Positions 22,101 to 32,597 of a stretch of DNA of 64,000 bases are shown piece by piece. The first letter of the stretch is position 1. Each line of letters starts with the position of its first letter. Under the pieces are notes generated by a model, which did not search any database, was not told the origin of the DNA, and worked only from the letters and a program-made list of their open reading frames with translations. A program made the translations under genes and the position numbers. This DNA is from Glandiceps talaboti (Eukaryota > Hemichordata > Enteropneusta > Spengelidae), in NCBI RefSeq assembly GCF_964340395.1, contig NC_135565.1, forward strand, positions 7,904,242-7,968,241. Reading direction: 5' to 3'.

Positions 22101-24321
22101 AGAGGGTTAACAATCATATATATAACCTGGTCAGCTAAAATCTAGTCTTCCCCAGGGCCCTCTAAAAGACAACAAAAACAGGATAAGTAAAACACATACA
22201 AATATAAGACATATACAATATACATGATCACTAAAACTGACAGAAACACTCATTTAAAATATGCTTCTATAAAAGTAGTCTTAAAAGCGCTTAAAGACTT
22301 AAAGATGAACTCTGAACTTTTTCTGTAAGCTTATTAAAAGTGATTGCACCAACATGTCTTAATGGTCTGGATGTTGTCATTAATTTGGTTGTAGGGACAT
22401 ATACAATTACAATTACAATTACAATTATTTATTCACCTTGAGCGTTACTGCTCACCAGTAACATACAAAACCAAAAGTAAATTACGTGACTGTACACAGG
22501 ACAATATATGGAGAATGAGAAGAAAAAATAATAGAACACTGTTTTGGTTGTTGTGTTGTAGAGGTGTCTGTACTAAGATAGACAAACTAAAAACTATATG
22601 TATTGTTGATCCATATGGTTGATTACAAGTCTTTGAGTAGATGGTCACAGTGCCTCTGTTATACAAATTTACACTTACTACTTGGACAATCAAGCTCTCA
22701 TGCAGTTTTCCAAGATAGACACAAACTAACACTATTGTTGATCGATGTGATGGATTTTTATTTTTTATGTGGTGGATTATAAGAATAAATTACAGCAGTG
22801 ACTCTGTTATGCAAATCTACTCACTCTGTGATCAGGATAGTGGAAGCATTGAAGTCCCCATAAATTAGTCAAGTACAAGATCATGGATGTCCCTCCCTAT
22901 AAAGCGTATTACATTAACATTATAACAGTGCACTCTACAACTGACAGGAAATACAAACAAACATTACAAACAACAAAAAACACTTTTTGAAAAACTGTTT
23001 AAAAATGTCCTGATAAATGATACATAATTACTAATAGCTATTAAAATTAATTCACATATTAATATGACTCTGGTCAGATCATTAATAAAGAAATGCTTAA
23101 AGTGACACATCATTAATTATTTGTGAAATTAATCTTCAGCCCATTTCATTTGATCCCTAATATAGTTATTCCACTCAAAGAGTTTTTTATCATTAGTACT
23201 ACCATCCAAGCCAATCTAACGAGTCAATGAGACACGATAATTTCTTGAAGTACAAATGAATTTGGTAACTGTCAAGAAAAGGGCAAAAAACTGCCTTTCC
23301 ACTACAGTAACTGTAAAAGACTAAAAACAAGACTGTGTCCTTCCTAAGCCAGTCTGATGGATGTGTTACTGACGTACAGCAATTTCTTCAAAATTTAGTT
23401 CTCCCAATATCTTACTGTGTATTGACTGAAACAAGACAATCTAGGTTTTATCATTTTCACCCACAACAACAAAGAATCTTGTCTTTCATTAGCAAGTACA
23501 CTACTGGATGTCATGTACTTTTGTTGACATCAGACTGTGGACGAACAGACCTGTTACAAACAGGGAAAGTAAACAAATGAATTAGATTAATAACACTTGG
23601 CACAGCATGTTGGAACAGCAGAGACTTGTATTACATTTCATGGTTTGATAAGAACAGTTTAATGGCCTCTTTGCAGGTACAAAAATTGCCAGGAGAACTT
23701 CAAATTTGTTTGAGACCATGACCTATTATTCAAAAAGGCCATACAACTATTCTTTATCAAATTATGAAATGTAGTTCTTGTCTCTGTATTTCTAACATGC
23801 TGTACCAAGAGCCGTATTAATCCAATTTATTTGTTTACTGTGACAGTCCATGTTTGTATCAGGTTCCATTTGTCCACAGTCTGATGTCAGAGATGTGTGT
23901 TTTATGATATTCAACGCTTCCAAAAATTCTTTCCAAAAAGGTTTTTATAGGACGTACAGGAAAAGAACCTGACACTTGGCACATGATGCTTTAAGTATAA
24001 TAATATAACGCAAACAGGAAATTTGACAAAACCTTTCAATCTCATTGATATATACAATTGTTCATTGTACTGTTTGGATTGAATTGAAAATGAATAAATT
24101 ATTTTCATACAGATTATATATTGGTTACAACATGGATAGTCCTCACAGCTGCTGGTTTAAGTGTACAGTTTTATCGTGAAAGAGGCAGGGAATTCCCACC
24201 ATGCCCATATAAGGAATGGAAGAGGAAACGAAGTGAGCAAACAACTCCAGCAGAGAGACACATCCAAGGAACTGAAAACGGAGAAGATGATGAAAGGAGA
24301 CCACTGCTACCCACGGTCTAA
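10312..24321 (+). CDS. TM7SF3: TM7SF3-like seven-transmembrane protein, 550 aa, ten exons
   Basis: Exons: 10312-10378, 12992-13312, 14497-14792, 15376-15553, 17600-17686, 18162-18242, 18626-18778, 20393-20490, 21727-21889, 24113-24321. All introns are GT-AG and phases fit (1653 bases). Residues 1-23 form a signal peptide. The ectodomain (about 24-290) has N-glycosylation sites and the block DPIPGACNFEFDLTNDPNI, which I recall as characteristic of TM7SF3. Seven hydrophobic segments follow at about 293-312, 318-336, 346-362, 369-387, 405-423, 429-447 and 483-500, each exon carrying one or two. The cytoplasmic tail is basic then acidic and ends RRPLLPTV. Human TM7SF3 is about 570 residues, so this looks full length. 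The human protein is reported to act in cell survival and stress responses; nothing in the sequence tests that. Start choice rests on the signal peptide and the exon 1 donor. Confidence 0.9.
10621..10633 (+). repeat. Oligo-G tract (13 G)
   Basis: Homopolymeric G run in TM7SF3 intron 1, preceded by A-rich sequence. Similar runs occur at several places in the window. Confidence 0.9.
10961..11085. repeat. Near-contiguous inverted repeat in TM7SF3 intron 1
   Basis: The left arm, starting TAGCTAGTCCTGCTTGC, and the right arm, ending GCAAGCAGGACTGGGACTA, are reverse complements with mismatches across about 60 bases. They meet near CCTTAACACCAGGAGGACAT. A foldback/MITE-like palindrome; no ORF. Confidence 0.7.
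11111..11118. promoter_or_regulatory. Second perfect CRE palindrome (intronic)
   Basis: TGACGTCA lies about 0.8 kb inside TM7SF3 intron 1. An E-box palindrome GTCACGTGAC follows at 11441-11450. Both match known factor sites; function here is unknown. Confidence 0.35.
11580..11855 (+). mobile_element. LINE 3' UTR fragment with (TAAA)n tail
   Basis: Sequence from GGTGCTTTTAAGACTAATTT through GTCCTGGGGAAGACTAGATA and AACCCTCTTTAAATAAAG ends in (TAAA)n at 11762-11852. A reverse-oriented copy sits at about 21935-22300 in intron 9 of the same gene, and a weak relative near 17960-18010. The shared 3' end with an oligonucleotide tail is typical of a non-LTR retrotransposon 3' UTR. Confidence 0.7.
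12186..12660 (+). pseudogene. LINE retrotransposon fragment, C-terminal region of ORF2
   Basis: The frame from 12193 encodes QRIINFAVRIQCGLKKSEHVT, then LRLDWPTIQERHNHNFN, then KVPSYLSELI. This is the conserved region after the reverse transcriptase of CR1/jockey-type LINEs. A frameshift near 12450 moves the homologous frame, after which IWNALCTL-like codons follow. It ends in AATAAATAATAATAATAA at about 12640-12658, a 3' tail. Truncated and mutated, in TM7SF3 intron 1. Confidence 0.8.
13329..13514. mobile_element. 186-bp MITE with about 40-bp terminal inverted repeats
   Basis: The left end TAGTAATAGTGAAAGTTACT, followed by ATTGGAATCTAGTTT, is mirrored at the right end by AAACTAGATTCCAATAT followed by CTTCACTATTACTA. 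It begins only 16 bases after the exon 2 donor of TM7SF3. No coding capacity. Confidence 0.85.
13550..13680. repeat. Two-copy tandem duplication, about 66 bp
   Basis: TGTATTTATTGTACT followed by AGCATGGG and GTGTGTTTCTTTGTAT occurs twice in a row with small changes. Located in TM7SF3 intron 2. Confidence 0.7.
14814..15126. mobile_element. Dispersed palindromic element, family A (complete copy)
   Basis: A 313-bp element starts AAAGTGGCCATATGGATGAG. Its two halves are near-perfect reverse complements meeting at GTTTGTTGTTCTTTCAATAA around 14960-14985. Related copies: 55567-55904 (complete), 911-1025, 18989-19123 and 37616-37705 (halves). It lies in TM7SF3 intron 3. Non-autonomous foldback DNA transposon is the likely identity. 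Confidence 0.85.
16255..16410 (+). repeat. Dispersed repeat family C, 'accggggttccc' modules
   Basis: GTAGGTAAAATCTACCGGGG is followed by two more ACCGGGGTTCCC blocks. A second copy lies at about 48462-48612 and a remnant at 49425-49475. Located in TM7SF3 intron 4. Unknown class. Confidence 0.7.
16545..16800 (+). repeat. Dispersed repeat family B, about 260 bp (copy 1)
   Basis: It contains AGATATGCAAATATGC, GTGGTCAAGCTTTC, GATGTTGAGAACAATAGTGT and ends GATGAAAAACGGTT. The same order of blocks recurs in the same orientation at about 36990-37265 in the FGFR1OP2 intron. Non-coding; likely a non-autonomous mobile element. Confidence 0.8.
17335..17565 (+). repeat. Dispersed repeat family D (copy 1)
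   Basis: It shares blocks CATGAATATTCATT, CTCCCATGATGCAATGT, TAACTTCATGTTT and the ending TTCTGGAGTGGA with about 24718-24950. The terminal part also matches about 44220-44360 and a fragment near 25217-25250. In TM7SF3 intron 4. Confidence 0.7.
18989..19123 (+). repeat. Family A half-copy
   Basis: The left half of the palindromic family A element runs from AAAGTGGCTATATGGATGAG to the GTAACTCAGTACATTGCAA block. It is joined to a LINE remnant on its right. Confidence 0.75.
19140..20232 (+). pseudogene. Decayed LINE reverse-transcriptase remnant
   Basis: Broken frames encode TINADKMNFMTI, then RVASINYLGVFLDQ, then a stop, then HIEK. This is recognisable as the late reverse-transcriptase region ('KT-F-I' and 'YLGV-LD' blocks) of CR1/jockey-like LINEs. 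Several stops and shifts break the frame. It ends at AATAAATAATAAAAAAATA. Located in TM7SF3 intron 7. Confidence 0.7.
20250..20380. repeat. Three tandem 61-66 bp units ending at TM7SF3 exon 8
   Basis: CTTACATAGCCAAAG(C)TAA...CCCT followed by TTAACTTCATTAGCCAGAG is repeated three times just before the acceptor of exon 8 (20393). Confidence 0.75.
20895..21045 (+). repeat. Dispersed repeat family G (copy 1)
   Basis: CTAGCTGCAACTTTAACATTTTT followed by AAACTGTTATATTACATATAATGACTTA is similar to 52855-53005. Located in TM7SF3 intron 8; class unknown. Confidence 0.55.
21338..21435. repeat. (AATG)n microsatellite
   Basis: About 22 AATG/AATA units in TM7SF3 intron 8. Apparent ORFs rich in HSFI on the minus strand are repeat artefacts. 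Confidence 0.95.
21940..22410 (-). mobile_element. Reverse-oriented LINE 3' UTR with (TTTA)n
   Basis: A long (TTTA)n tract (about 21945-22099) is followed by the reverse complement of the 11580-11855 fragment, including AAAGAGGGTTAACA, CTAGTCTTCCCCAGG and CTAAAACTGACAGAAACACT. It is a second copy of the same retrotransposon 3' end, inserted in TM7SF3 intron 9. Confidence 0.75.
23526..23888. mobile_element. 363-bp foldback element in TM7SF3 intron 9
   Basis: The left arm starts GACATCAGACTGTGGAC; the right arm ends GTCCACAGTCTGATGTC. The complementarity extends inward for about 145 bases, through AGTAAACAAATGAATT versus AATTTATTTGTTTACT and ATTACATTTCATGG versus ATTATGAAATGTAG. By eye the arms are about 80% identical, around a loop of roughly 60 bases. 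Confidence 0.85.
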
Positions 24322-25974
24322 CTTTACCACTACTAGTACTACCCCAAGTGTCTTGCATTTTGGAACCATCCTATTGTTTATTTGGTTTTGGTAGAATTCA
24401 AGTGTGGTTTTGGGTTGCATGGCATCAAATCACATGTACTATATATATTTTTGTTGACCTCTTCATACACTTCATATAGTTGTACCTTTGTACATTATGA
24501 CCCAAAATGTCTTGTATTGTGGATTCACCCTATTGTTTGCTGGGCATCGGTAGATTCCATACTGTGGTTGCGGGTGGGGAACAACATTTTTATACTGACC
24601 ACTCCTTTCACTCTAGTATACCATTAATAACTTTGTATTTATGCAAAACTTCAACTTTAAAAGATGTTTAATATGAATTTTGATGGCATTTTTACTGAAA
24701 GTAATAGGCTCTTAGGGGGTCATGAATATTCATTGTTCAACCATTGCATGAACATATCTACTGACTCCCATGATGCAATGTGGCCCACAGCAAAGATCCC
24801 CAAATGGAGTCAACTTCAACTTGATGTTTGTCTGAAATTGCATGTAACATAGGTGATGGAAAATCATGATATGACTTTCCAGAACACCAAAAGTTCATGA
24901 AAATGCCTTTATTTCCTGGAGTGGCAAGGATACATTGTGAATACACAATGTACACAATGTTTAAAAAAAACTGGATGTGAAACAAGATAAAATACATTAG
25001 TTTCAGTCACTTTCACCTTTCAATTCAGAGGTGACGTCAATCGGAACTTAGACGGAAGTGACACAGGCAACTTCTGTTAACTGTATTGTTGACTGTTGCT
25101 ATGGCAATTGTATAACAATACAAGCAGTTAACAAAAGAAGAGTCAATCACACAAAATTTATGTCATGTTCAAATTACACTAAAAAATTATATATTTTAAT
25201 TAAACCTGAAATATCCCTCTAGAACCAGTTTATGAAAATGCCTTCATTTATTAAATACCACACAGCATTATAGTATATGTTACATTGTATGTTAAAACAT
25301 GTTCCAACTACCAGACTCGTTTTTGTATTTTGTTTTATTTTATTTTGGGTTTTTCTGGTAGTCTAAGAGTGGAAAATTAGTCCTCAAGTAACTGGTTATA
25401 TTGTGCTATATGTGAAATATGTGTTTATTTAAACAACATTTGCATCGTAGATGTGTTTTTCTTTTTACGAATAAAATTTTTGAGGATATCATATGAAACT
25501 GGCATCATAGAAATAAGGCATAAGAAATCTATATAAATGAAGAAGAACATTTGACGGAGCTTTTGACTTCAACCAGACAAGTGTAAGGATTTAGTAAATC
25601 ATGTTCTACATGCCATTCTAAACCCACCGTGCATATTTAATAGTTTTATTTCCTTTGTCTTTGCCCTAGAGTCAAAAAGTGTTTGAAATTATAAACCATA
25701 TGTTATATGATTTGTGTAAGTGATAATACTTGAATCGTACATCCATGGTTTCTATATATGTTTTACAAATACAATTTGTTTAAGGTTTCATACATGATAA
25801 GAATTAGACTCTGTACATTTATAGTATTTTTGTTTTGTTTTTTAAATGTTTTAAACATTGATGAAAAACATAATTATGATATTAGCTCTGTCCTCATCTG
25901 AATAAATTCAAAAAGAATTCAGACTGAATCAATTCAGTTAAATCGGTTCAAAACCAGTTTCTGTCATTTAGTAC
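24322..25974. other. TM7SF3 3' UTR and downstream intergenic DNA
   Basis: It contains a diverged two-copy repeat (AAGTGTCTTGCATTTTGGA at about 24346 and AAATGTCTTGTATTGTGGA at about 24505), a family D copy at 24718-24950, and an AATAAA at 25470-25475 that could be the TM7SF3 polyadenylation signal. The last point is weak, because that implies a 3' UTR of about 1.15 kb. No gene is seen. Confidence 0.45.
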
Positions 25975-26510
25975 AAATGTACACTCCACCTTACAACAGC
26001 TATGCCGCTGTCATTTAGTACACTCCACCTTACGACAGCTATGCCGCTGTCATTTAGTACAAATGTACACTCCACCTTACAACAGCTATGCCGCTGTCAT
26101 TTAGTACACTCCACCTTACAACAGCTATGCCGCTGTCATTTAGTACAAATGTACACTCAACCTTACAACAGCTATGCCGCTGTCATTTAGTACACTCCAC
26201 CTTACGACAGCTATGCCGCTGTCATTTAGTACAAATGTACACTCCACCTTACGACAGCTATGCCGCTGTGATTTAGTACACTCCACCTTACGACAGCTAT
26301 GCCGCTGTCATTTAGTACAAATGTACACTCCACCTTATGACAACTATGCCGCTGTCATTTAGTACAAATGTACACTCCACCTTACAACAGCTATGCCGCT
26401 GTCATTTAGTACAAATGTACACTCAACCTTACAACAGCTATGCCGCTGTCATTTAGTACAAATGTACACTCCACCTTACGACAACTATGCTGCTGTCATT
26501 AGACAGCAAG
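25975..26510. repeat. Minisatellite with 86-bp higher-order unit (47 + 39)
   Basis: Two unit lengths, 47 bp with 'TACAAATGTACACT' and 39 bp lacking AAATGTA, alternate to give an 86-bp dimer seen at 26002, 26088 and 26174. The 47-bp form then repeats alone to about 26500. Each unit contains ACAGCTATGCCGCTGT, a 5-bp stem hairpin. Short overlapping ORFs here are artefacts. Confidence 0.9.
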
Positions 26511-27404
26511 TAAACATGTAAAAGCACGTAAGTAAAACCCTTATCACTTGTTGTCTTTGATATGTATCAAGTTTATTTTGGATCTAATCCTAGAATTATT
26601 CCTTACTAAGTAACGATACTCCCAAACTTTCTTGTAAGATGCTGAATTGTATTTTAGCCGTTTAGAAAGTTTAGGTGTGGAACCAAAAATCAATTTGATT
26701 TGATTTATATAATTATGTATACTGAGCTACAAAAAATATATTTACTATGGGTGGTGGTGGAAAAGTATCTGGGGGTGTATGATATTAGGAGTAAGTTATT
26801 GTACCTAACAAAACATTTTCAAAAAAAACACCTTCCAGTTGCAGCGAGGGCAGCTTTAACTTGTGATGTATTACTAATTCTGGTGATCAAATTCACAAAA
26901 ATTTTATAGAAAAAGAGTCAGACCTTATAATATAATGACTTTCTACTTTTGTACATTTTTTTCTATTGATACTAATGTGTAAAGAAGGAATCAAGGAAGG
27001 AATAAATATATTCGATATTTTCAACAATTTTAATAGTATACATTGTGTAGAATGCAGAGCACCTTTCCAGCATTTCTCAAATAAACTATTAATAAGTTAG
27101 CTTTCCCTATGTTTACCCCTGATTTCAATTATAGTTTCAATTTGTATAATTTTGTCATGTTACATGAATTATATGAGAGTTTAATCTATAAGTTGTATTA
27201 CACTGTATCTGTGTACCTTTTTTTTTTATTGCTACTTCATTGCATCACTTCTTAATCCTGATCGTGATACCTACATCCTATTTGTCATATTGCATCTTTT
27301 TGTCACCTAATACCTCTGTACATTCTCACTTTTTTCAATATGTTTCTTGGTACACATTATTTTGTCACATAATTTCATCAGATCTGATGACACTACGTGT
27401 AGTT

Positions 27405-27800
27405 TGATGGCTACACTGTATTATATTTTCACCCTCCGGTAACATTTTCTCAACACTGATGGCAACACTATTATATTTTCACCCTCCGATAACATTTTCT
27501 CAACACTGATGGCTACACTATTATATTTTCACCCTCCGATAACATTTTCTCAACACTGATGGCTACACTATTATATTTTCACCCTCCGATAACATTTTCT
27601 CAACACTGATGGCAACACTATTATATTTTCACCCTCCGATAACATTTTCTCAACACTGATGGCTACACTATTATATTTTCACCCTCTGATAACATTTTCT
27701 CAACACTGATGGCTACACAGTATCAATTTTTCACCCTCTGATAACATTTTCTCAACACTGATCATTCTTAAAATTGTAGTGACTCCAACATATCATTTTC
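27405..27800. repeat. 50-bp minisatellite, seven copies
   Basis: Tandem copies of a unit containing TTATATTTTCACCCTC(C/T)GATAACATTTTCTC and AACACTGATGGC(T/A)ACAC, decaying towards the right. Intergenic, no coding potential. Confidence 0.92.
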
Positions 27801-29139
27801 ACCCTCTAATAACATGTTTTTTGTTCACCTCTAATTGCTACTAACATTGTATCATTGTGTTACCCTTTGAAGGTTACATTGTAACATTTCCACTTTTTGG
27901 GGTTGCAACAGTGTATCATTCACTGCCTCACACTTGTCTATCATTTTGTCATTTTCCATCGCAACTTTGTATAAATAACCACAATTAGTTATGATAGTAT
28001 GAATTTTGTATGTTGTTGAGGTCTAAATTATGGAATTCCATCGTGAGACTGTATAAAATAGATCAATGGAATTTGACCCACAAAAAAAACTAATACAATA
28101 TAGGAGTGAAAGTAAAAACCATAACTTACCATCAAAGCATTATGTCGCAACCAGTTTATCCAAGAAAAAAATCCTTAAATGTTCTAGAAATGTGGTCGCG
28201 GCAACAAGTGACGTTTTCACTTTTTATGAGAAAATGTATCTAATGAAAATGTCAACGTCATCCCCCTCATTGTTGTCATGGTAACTTGCCAATATCATAA
28301 CAGATAGGAGAATGACAGGGAATATTTTTCATACTTGGATGCACCTAAACAATGGGAGTCATGAATGATATATTGTACTTGCAATGCAGTCGTTTCTAAA
28401 ACATCATCAAATATTAATTTTATTAATTTTCTCATATCAGCAAGTAAGTACACATAGTAATTTATGGAACTTTTTAATCATGGTTGCCTGGCTGCTCATG
28501 TATACATTACAAACAACCCAAAGGCTTTCAAATTAATTACATTATATATGCAGAAACACAAAAACATACTGATGACGATATCTTGACATTTCGGTAGCAA
28601 AACAGGAAATCATCATTATGGGAGTGTTTGATTCAAGGTCTCTGCACCAATCGTCAACAACATTTTATAATAAAAAATAGAATTTCAAATGTGTCAATTC
28701 TCTGAAATGTGGCATTTTTTAAAACTGAAAATTGTAAGTTGTATTGACCAACTATAGTATTTATTTCATATGAATACAGGGATCAAGATTAACATTTTCT
28801 TTTCGTAATCCCAGTGGACTATCACTTTCTGGAACCAGTAGCCCAAGGATGACAGCCATTACCATACACGTATTCCGGAAAAGAAAATATTTATCAAAAG
28901 TACTCTGTAAATCTTCCATCTTACAATCAATGGTCGTAGCCTGAGCAGGCTACGAACTACAAATTATGGTAGTCCCATGACACAAATTGGCTGTCTGTGG
29001 ATATGGTAGTATCACTAATTTATCACCTTGGTACACCTCATTGGAGCCACAATCTGATCATGTGAACTTAATTGACTGATCAGTTCACCATGTCTCATTT
29101 GTGGGGGTTTTTTTTGCATCATTTCAATTTATCAGACAC
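27801..29139. other. Intergenic stretch with no supported gene
   Basis: AT-rich sequence without splice-bounded or protein-like frames. The 72-codon frame at 28066 is lysine/serine-rich with no recognisable motif and was not called. Confidence 0.45.
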
Positions 29140-29620
29140 CTAACATCTGTTTTAGCTTATCACTACAGGCACTGTTACAATATACATAATGTGTTATCAC
29201 TTATACACCCAAGTTGATTGACACTTCAACCAACCAATCAACTGTTAGTGTTACAATATATATGTATTGATCACTTATCATACACCTAATGTGATTGACA
29301 ATTCAACCATCCAATCAGCTGTTACAATACATATGTGTTGATCACTTGTCATACACCTAAATTGATTGACACTTCAACCAACCAATCAACTGTTACCCCA
29401 TACATGTGTTGATCACTTATCATACATGCAAATTGATTGACACTTCAACTAACCAATCAACTGTTACAACATACATGTGTTGATCACTTATCATACACCC
29501 AAGTTGATTGACTTCAACCAAGCAATCAACTGTTACAATATATATATATGTGTGTATGTGTGTGTGTGTGTGTGTGTGTGTATTATCACTTGTCATACAC
29601 TCAAGTTTACACTTAAACCC
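29140..29620. repeat. About 72-bp minisatellite, six copies, ending in (GT)n
   Basis: Units contain GTTGATCACTTATCATACAC and TTGATTGACACTTCAACCAA followed by CCAATCAACTGTTAC. TTGATTG and CAATCAA form a 7-bp stem in each unit. A (GT)n run sits at about 29551-29581 within the last unit. Confidence 0.9.
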
Positions 29621-29984
29621 ACCAATTTGAAGGATATGTCAGAGTACAATTGCTATGGAAACATTACACTGCTTGTCTATATGTGTTGCAGGGGAGGTCT
29701 TAGTGTTACTCTGAGGAGGGGATGGGGGGAGGGAGGGAGGGGTGCTGCAACAACGCAAGACATATTCCACCACTAGAATGATTTATGAGAAATCTGTGAC
29801 TTTATTTCTCTTTCCCCAAATTTATACACAACGTCAACACATATCAAAGATTGAACATTTACAGCATAGTGCAGGTTACCGTGCACTGGCTCTGTTACTA
29901 CAACCATGCAGAAAACTCCAACCTATTCACAGTTAAAGTCAATGAAAAATATCTTGGATCACTGTGAAATAGAGAACAAATAGG

Positions 29985-30215
29985 GTATCAAAATTTGGGG
30001 GATTTCATCATTTTAGAATCCAATATGGCCACCGAATGTGGTGTTCACTCTATGGGGAAAATAAAACATCAATTTCCTTGGAAACAAAATGGTTAACCAC
30101 TGAATTTCTTTTTTTCAAGCTTACTGTATATAGCAAAGTTTGGAAAGAATGAAGAATTGAAGAATTTTGATTTTCAGGGATATTTGTGTTCGAGGTACAT
30201 TCTGATTAAAAACCA
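29985..30215 (+). repeat. Dispersed repeat family F (plus copy)
   Basis: Blocks CCAATATGGCCACCGAAT, AGCAAAGTTTGGA and TTTTCAGGGA occur here and, as reverse complements in reverse order, at about 34255-34470. Class unknown. Confidence 0.65.
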
Positions 30216-30254
30216 AATATAGAGTTTAGCCATTTTAATGTGATCTTACAACCT

Positions 30255-30349
30255 CTATTTTTTTTTAATTAATTAATTTATTTATTTATTTATTTTATTA
30301 TTATTTTTATTTATTTATTTATTTATTTTTTTTTGGGGGGGGGGGGGGG
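30255..30349. repeat. (ATTT)n followed by a G13-14 tract
   Basis: About 70 bases of ATTT-type repeat run into TTTTGGGGGG and a G homopolymer at about 30336-30349. Confidence 0.9.
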
Positions 30350-32597
30350 TAAATCCTCCTTTATATTATCTGTTTATGTTTGTAAATAAAATTCCAACAC
30401 TTCATCAAATTGATACAGTAACAATGTTACAAAGTCAGGGTGCTACTGATACAGTATTGGAATGCTCCCCTCTAAGTTGTGCTAATGTGACCAAGATAAC
30501 ATTATTGCAAATTCAACATATGAGAATGTTCCCCTTTTAATTAATATGCTAATGTGACCAAAAACAACAATGTTGCAAATTCAACATGCTATACATGTAT
30601 AGTACTTGTCGTCCCTGAATTAACACAGTAATGTTTGTTGTTAAGTTTTTGTCTCACTTTATTTAACTTAAATATCAACAATAAAATAATAATTAATATG
30701 TGTACATATACAGACACACACAAACCTCCAGGTGACTACACCTAATAGTCGATTTTCCAGTTCCAAGATGCATTGCGCGAGAAGACATCACTTATGTTGT
30801 TATAGTTACTCTTGTTTTGGCTTTAATATGTTTGAAATAACATTTTCATCAGGAAATGATGAAAAGACATGTTGACCTCTTTGATTATGAGTGATTTTTT
30901 GGAGAGACTAAACGCCATCAAAAACAGAGAGGGATTTTATGGGTGAATCCAGAGTATGATCAGGTGACAACCATCCCCCTGAATAGCATGTGCAAACCCC
31001 TTCAGTGCGTACAAAATACATAGCCTTGTATGGAGAGACGCACCATGCATCTTGGGACCGGCAACAGGTCAACACTCCACACGCATCAACAATTTTATAC
31101 AAGATAAATCCAGTAAAATCTAGCCTATAACATTCCCAACCCTACAGTTATATCTTTTTTTATCATTTCTAAAAGTCAATCCTGTATTTGCTGCAAGGGG
31201 TTTCACTCCTCGCATCACTTGCTTGAAGTCAGGTCCCAATTGGGCACCTCACCAAATGAGTCACTTTCATTGCTAAAATATACAATACACAAAAAAGTAG
31301 ATTTCAATACACTACATTTTTTATAATTTTATTTTCATATTTTTGGTTTCCATATTGTTATACATACATTGTAAACAACCACTGATATGAGTAGAGTCCA
31401 TGTTGTGGGAAATTTGAATAAAAACAAAAGTATTTCTTGACACAACCTGTGGGTGTGCTATTATACAAAATCTCTGTTTACATATCAAGCAGGTGAGGGG
31501 GTTTACATCAAGCTCCTCAACATTACTGAAAATATTTCCCTCCATTGACTTCTGCTTCCAGTTGAATATTTCAAGCATCACAGCCATATTGGATTTACCA
31601 CATATAATTGTTGTCACAAAATCTACAACATACTCAAAACTTTTCAGAACAAGAAATTAAATATCATTGATATAACACTATTTTTATGGTTCACACATTA
31701 TTTCTGATATTAATCACAAAGTCCAAGTTTATCGGAAAATGGAGTACCTTGTATGTTTACATATAGATGTTAGTTGGAGACAGACTCTCCAATGTCTATG
31801 ATTTTTACACTGAAGTGAGACATGGATACATGCCGCCATCTTGTTTTCAAGTCATCGCAAGAATGCAACCAATTACAAAGGAAGAATTCAAATATGGCTG
31901 CCATTGACGCCAGAAAGAGATTATGGGATACAATTGGAGCTTGGTACAAGTTATCATTTTCAACTAATCAAAATAATTAAATAGTTTTTCAAGTAGAATG
32001 GTCAGAAACAAGAAATCTTTTGGATTATTTTTTTGTGAGTTTTCCATTTTTTCTAATAATATAACTTGTGTACCTGCTTAATATTTACTCAAAATTAAGA
32101 AAAAATATCTATAATATTCAAATAACAAAATTCTATAAATGCACATTTTTCAGGGTGGAAATGTGTGGGTATGTGATTTATTGAATAAACTGTGGTCTCT
32201 CTGACATTGTCACAAAAAATAACAAACTTATTTGTATAATTTTGGTTACATTTTATTTTCATACAAGTCTTTTTAAATTAAGGTGACTAACAGTGGTTTA
32301 TATTTGTGACCTTTGTAGACTTAAAGTTGTTTTCAAACTTCAAAATAATCAATATTAGAAGAATTTCTCTGCCAAGTAAATTTTAGCAGTGACGTAAGAA
32401 ATAGGAACAGTATATGCGATTACAAATAACTTCCTGTTATACATTTATAATCTGATTAAAATTCAATGTTACTGTAGTGAACTCGCATTCTCGAAAACCA
32501 GAGTTAGTATTTCTACCACTACATTTCGAACAGTGTAGTGGTAGTACCAATAGGGACCGACTCGTTAAGAATGGTACCGTAAAACAGTCGTGGTTTG
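30350..32597. other. Intergenic stretch with no supported gene
   Basis: Local duplications only (for example AATGTTGCAAATTCAACAT near 30500 and 30575). The 98-codon minus-strand frame at 31321-31617 has a CxxC pair but no splice signals at its ends and no recognisable domain, so it is not called. Confidence 0.4.

Noticed and set aside
23335-23580. 81-codon plus-strand frame in TM7SF3 intron 9
   Set aside because: It runs into the left arm of the foldback element at 23526 and has no recognised motif.
27405-27800. Regularly spaced repeats as a CRISPR array
   Set aside because: Units are tandem with no unique spacers and the DNA is eukaryotic; the same holds for the other minisatellites.
31321-31617. 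98-codon minus-strand frame with a CxxC motif
   Set aside because: No splice sites or neighbouring exons, no recognisable domain, composition like surrounding non-coding DNA.
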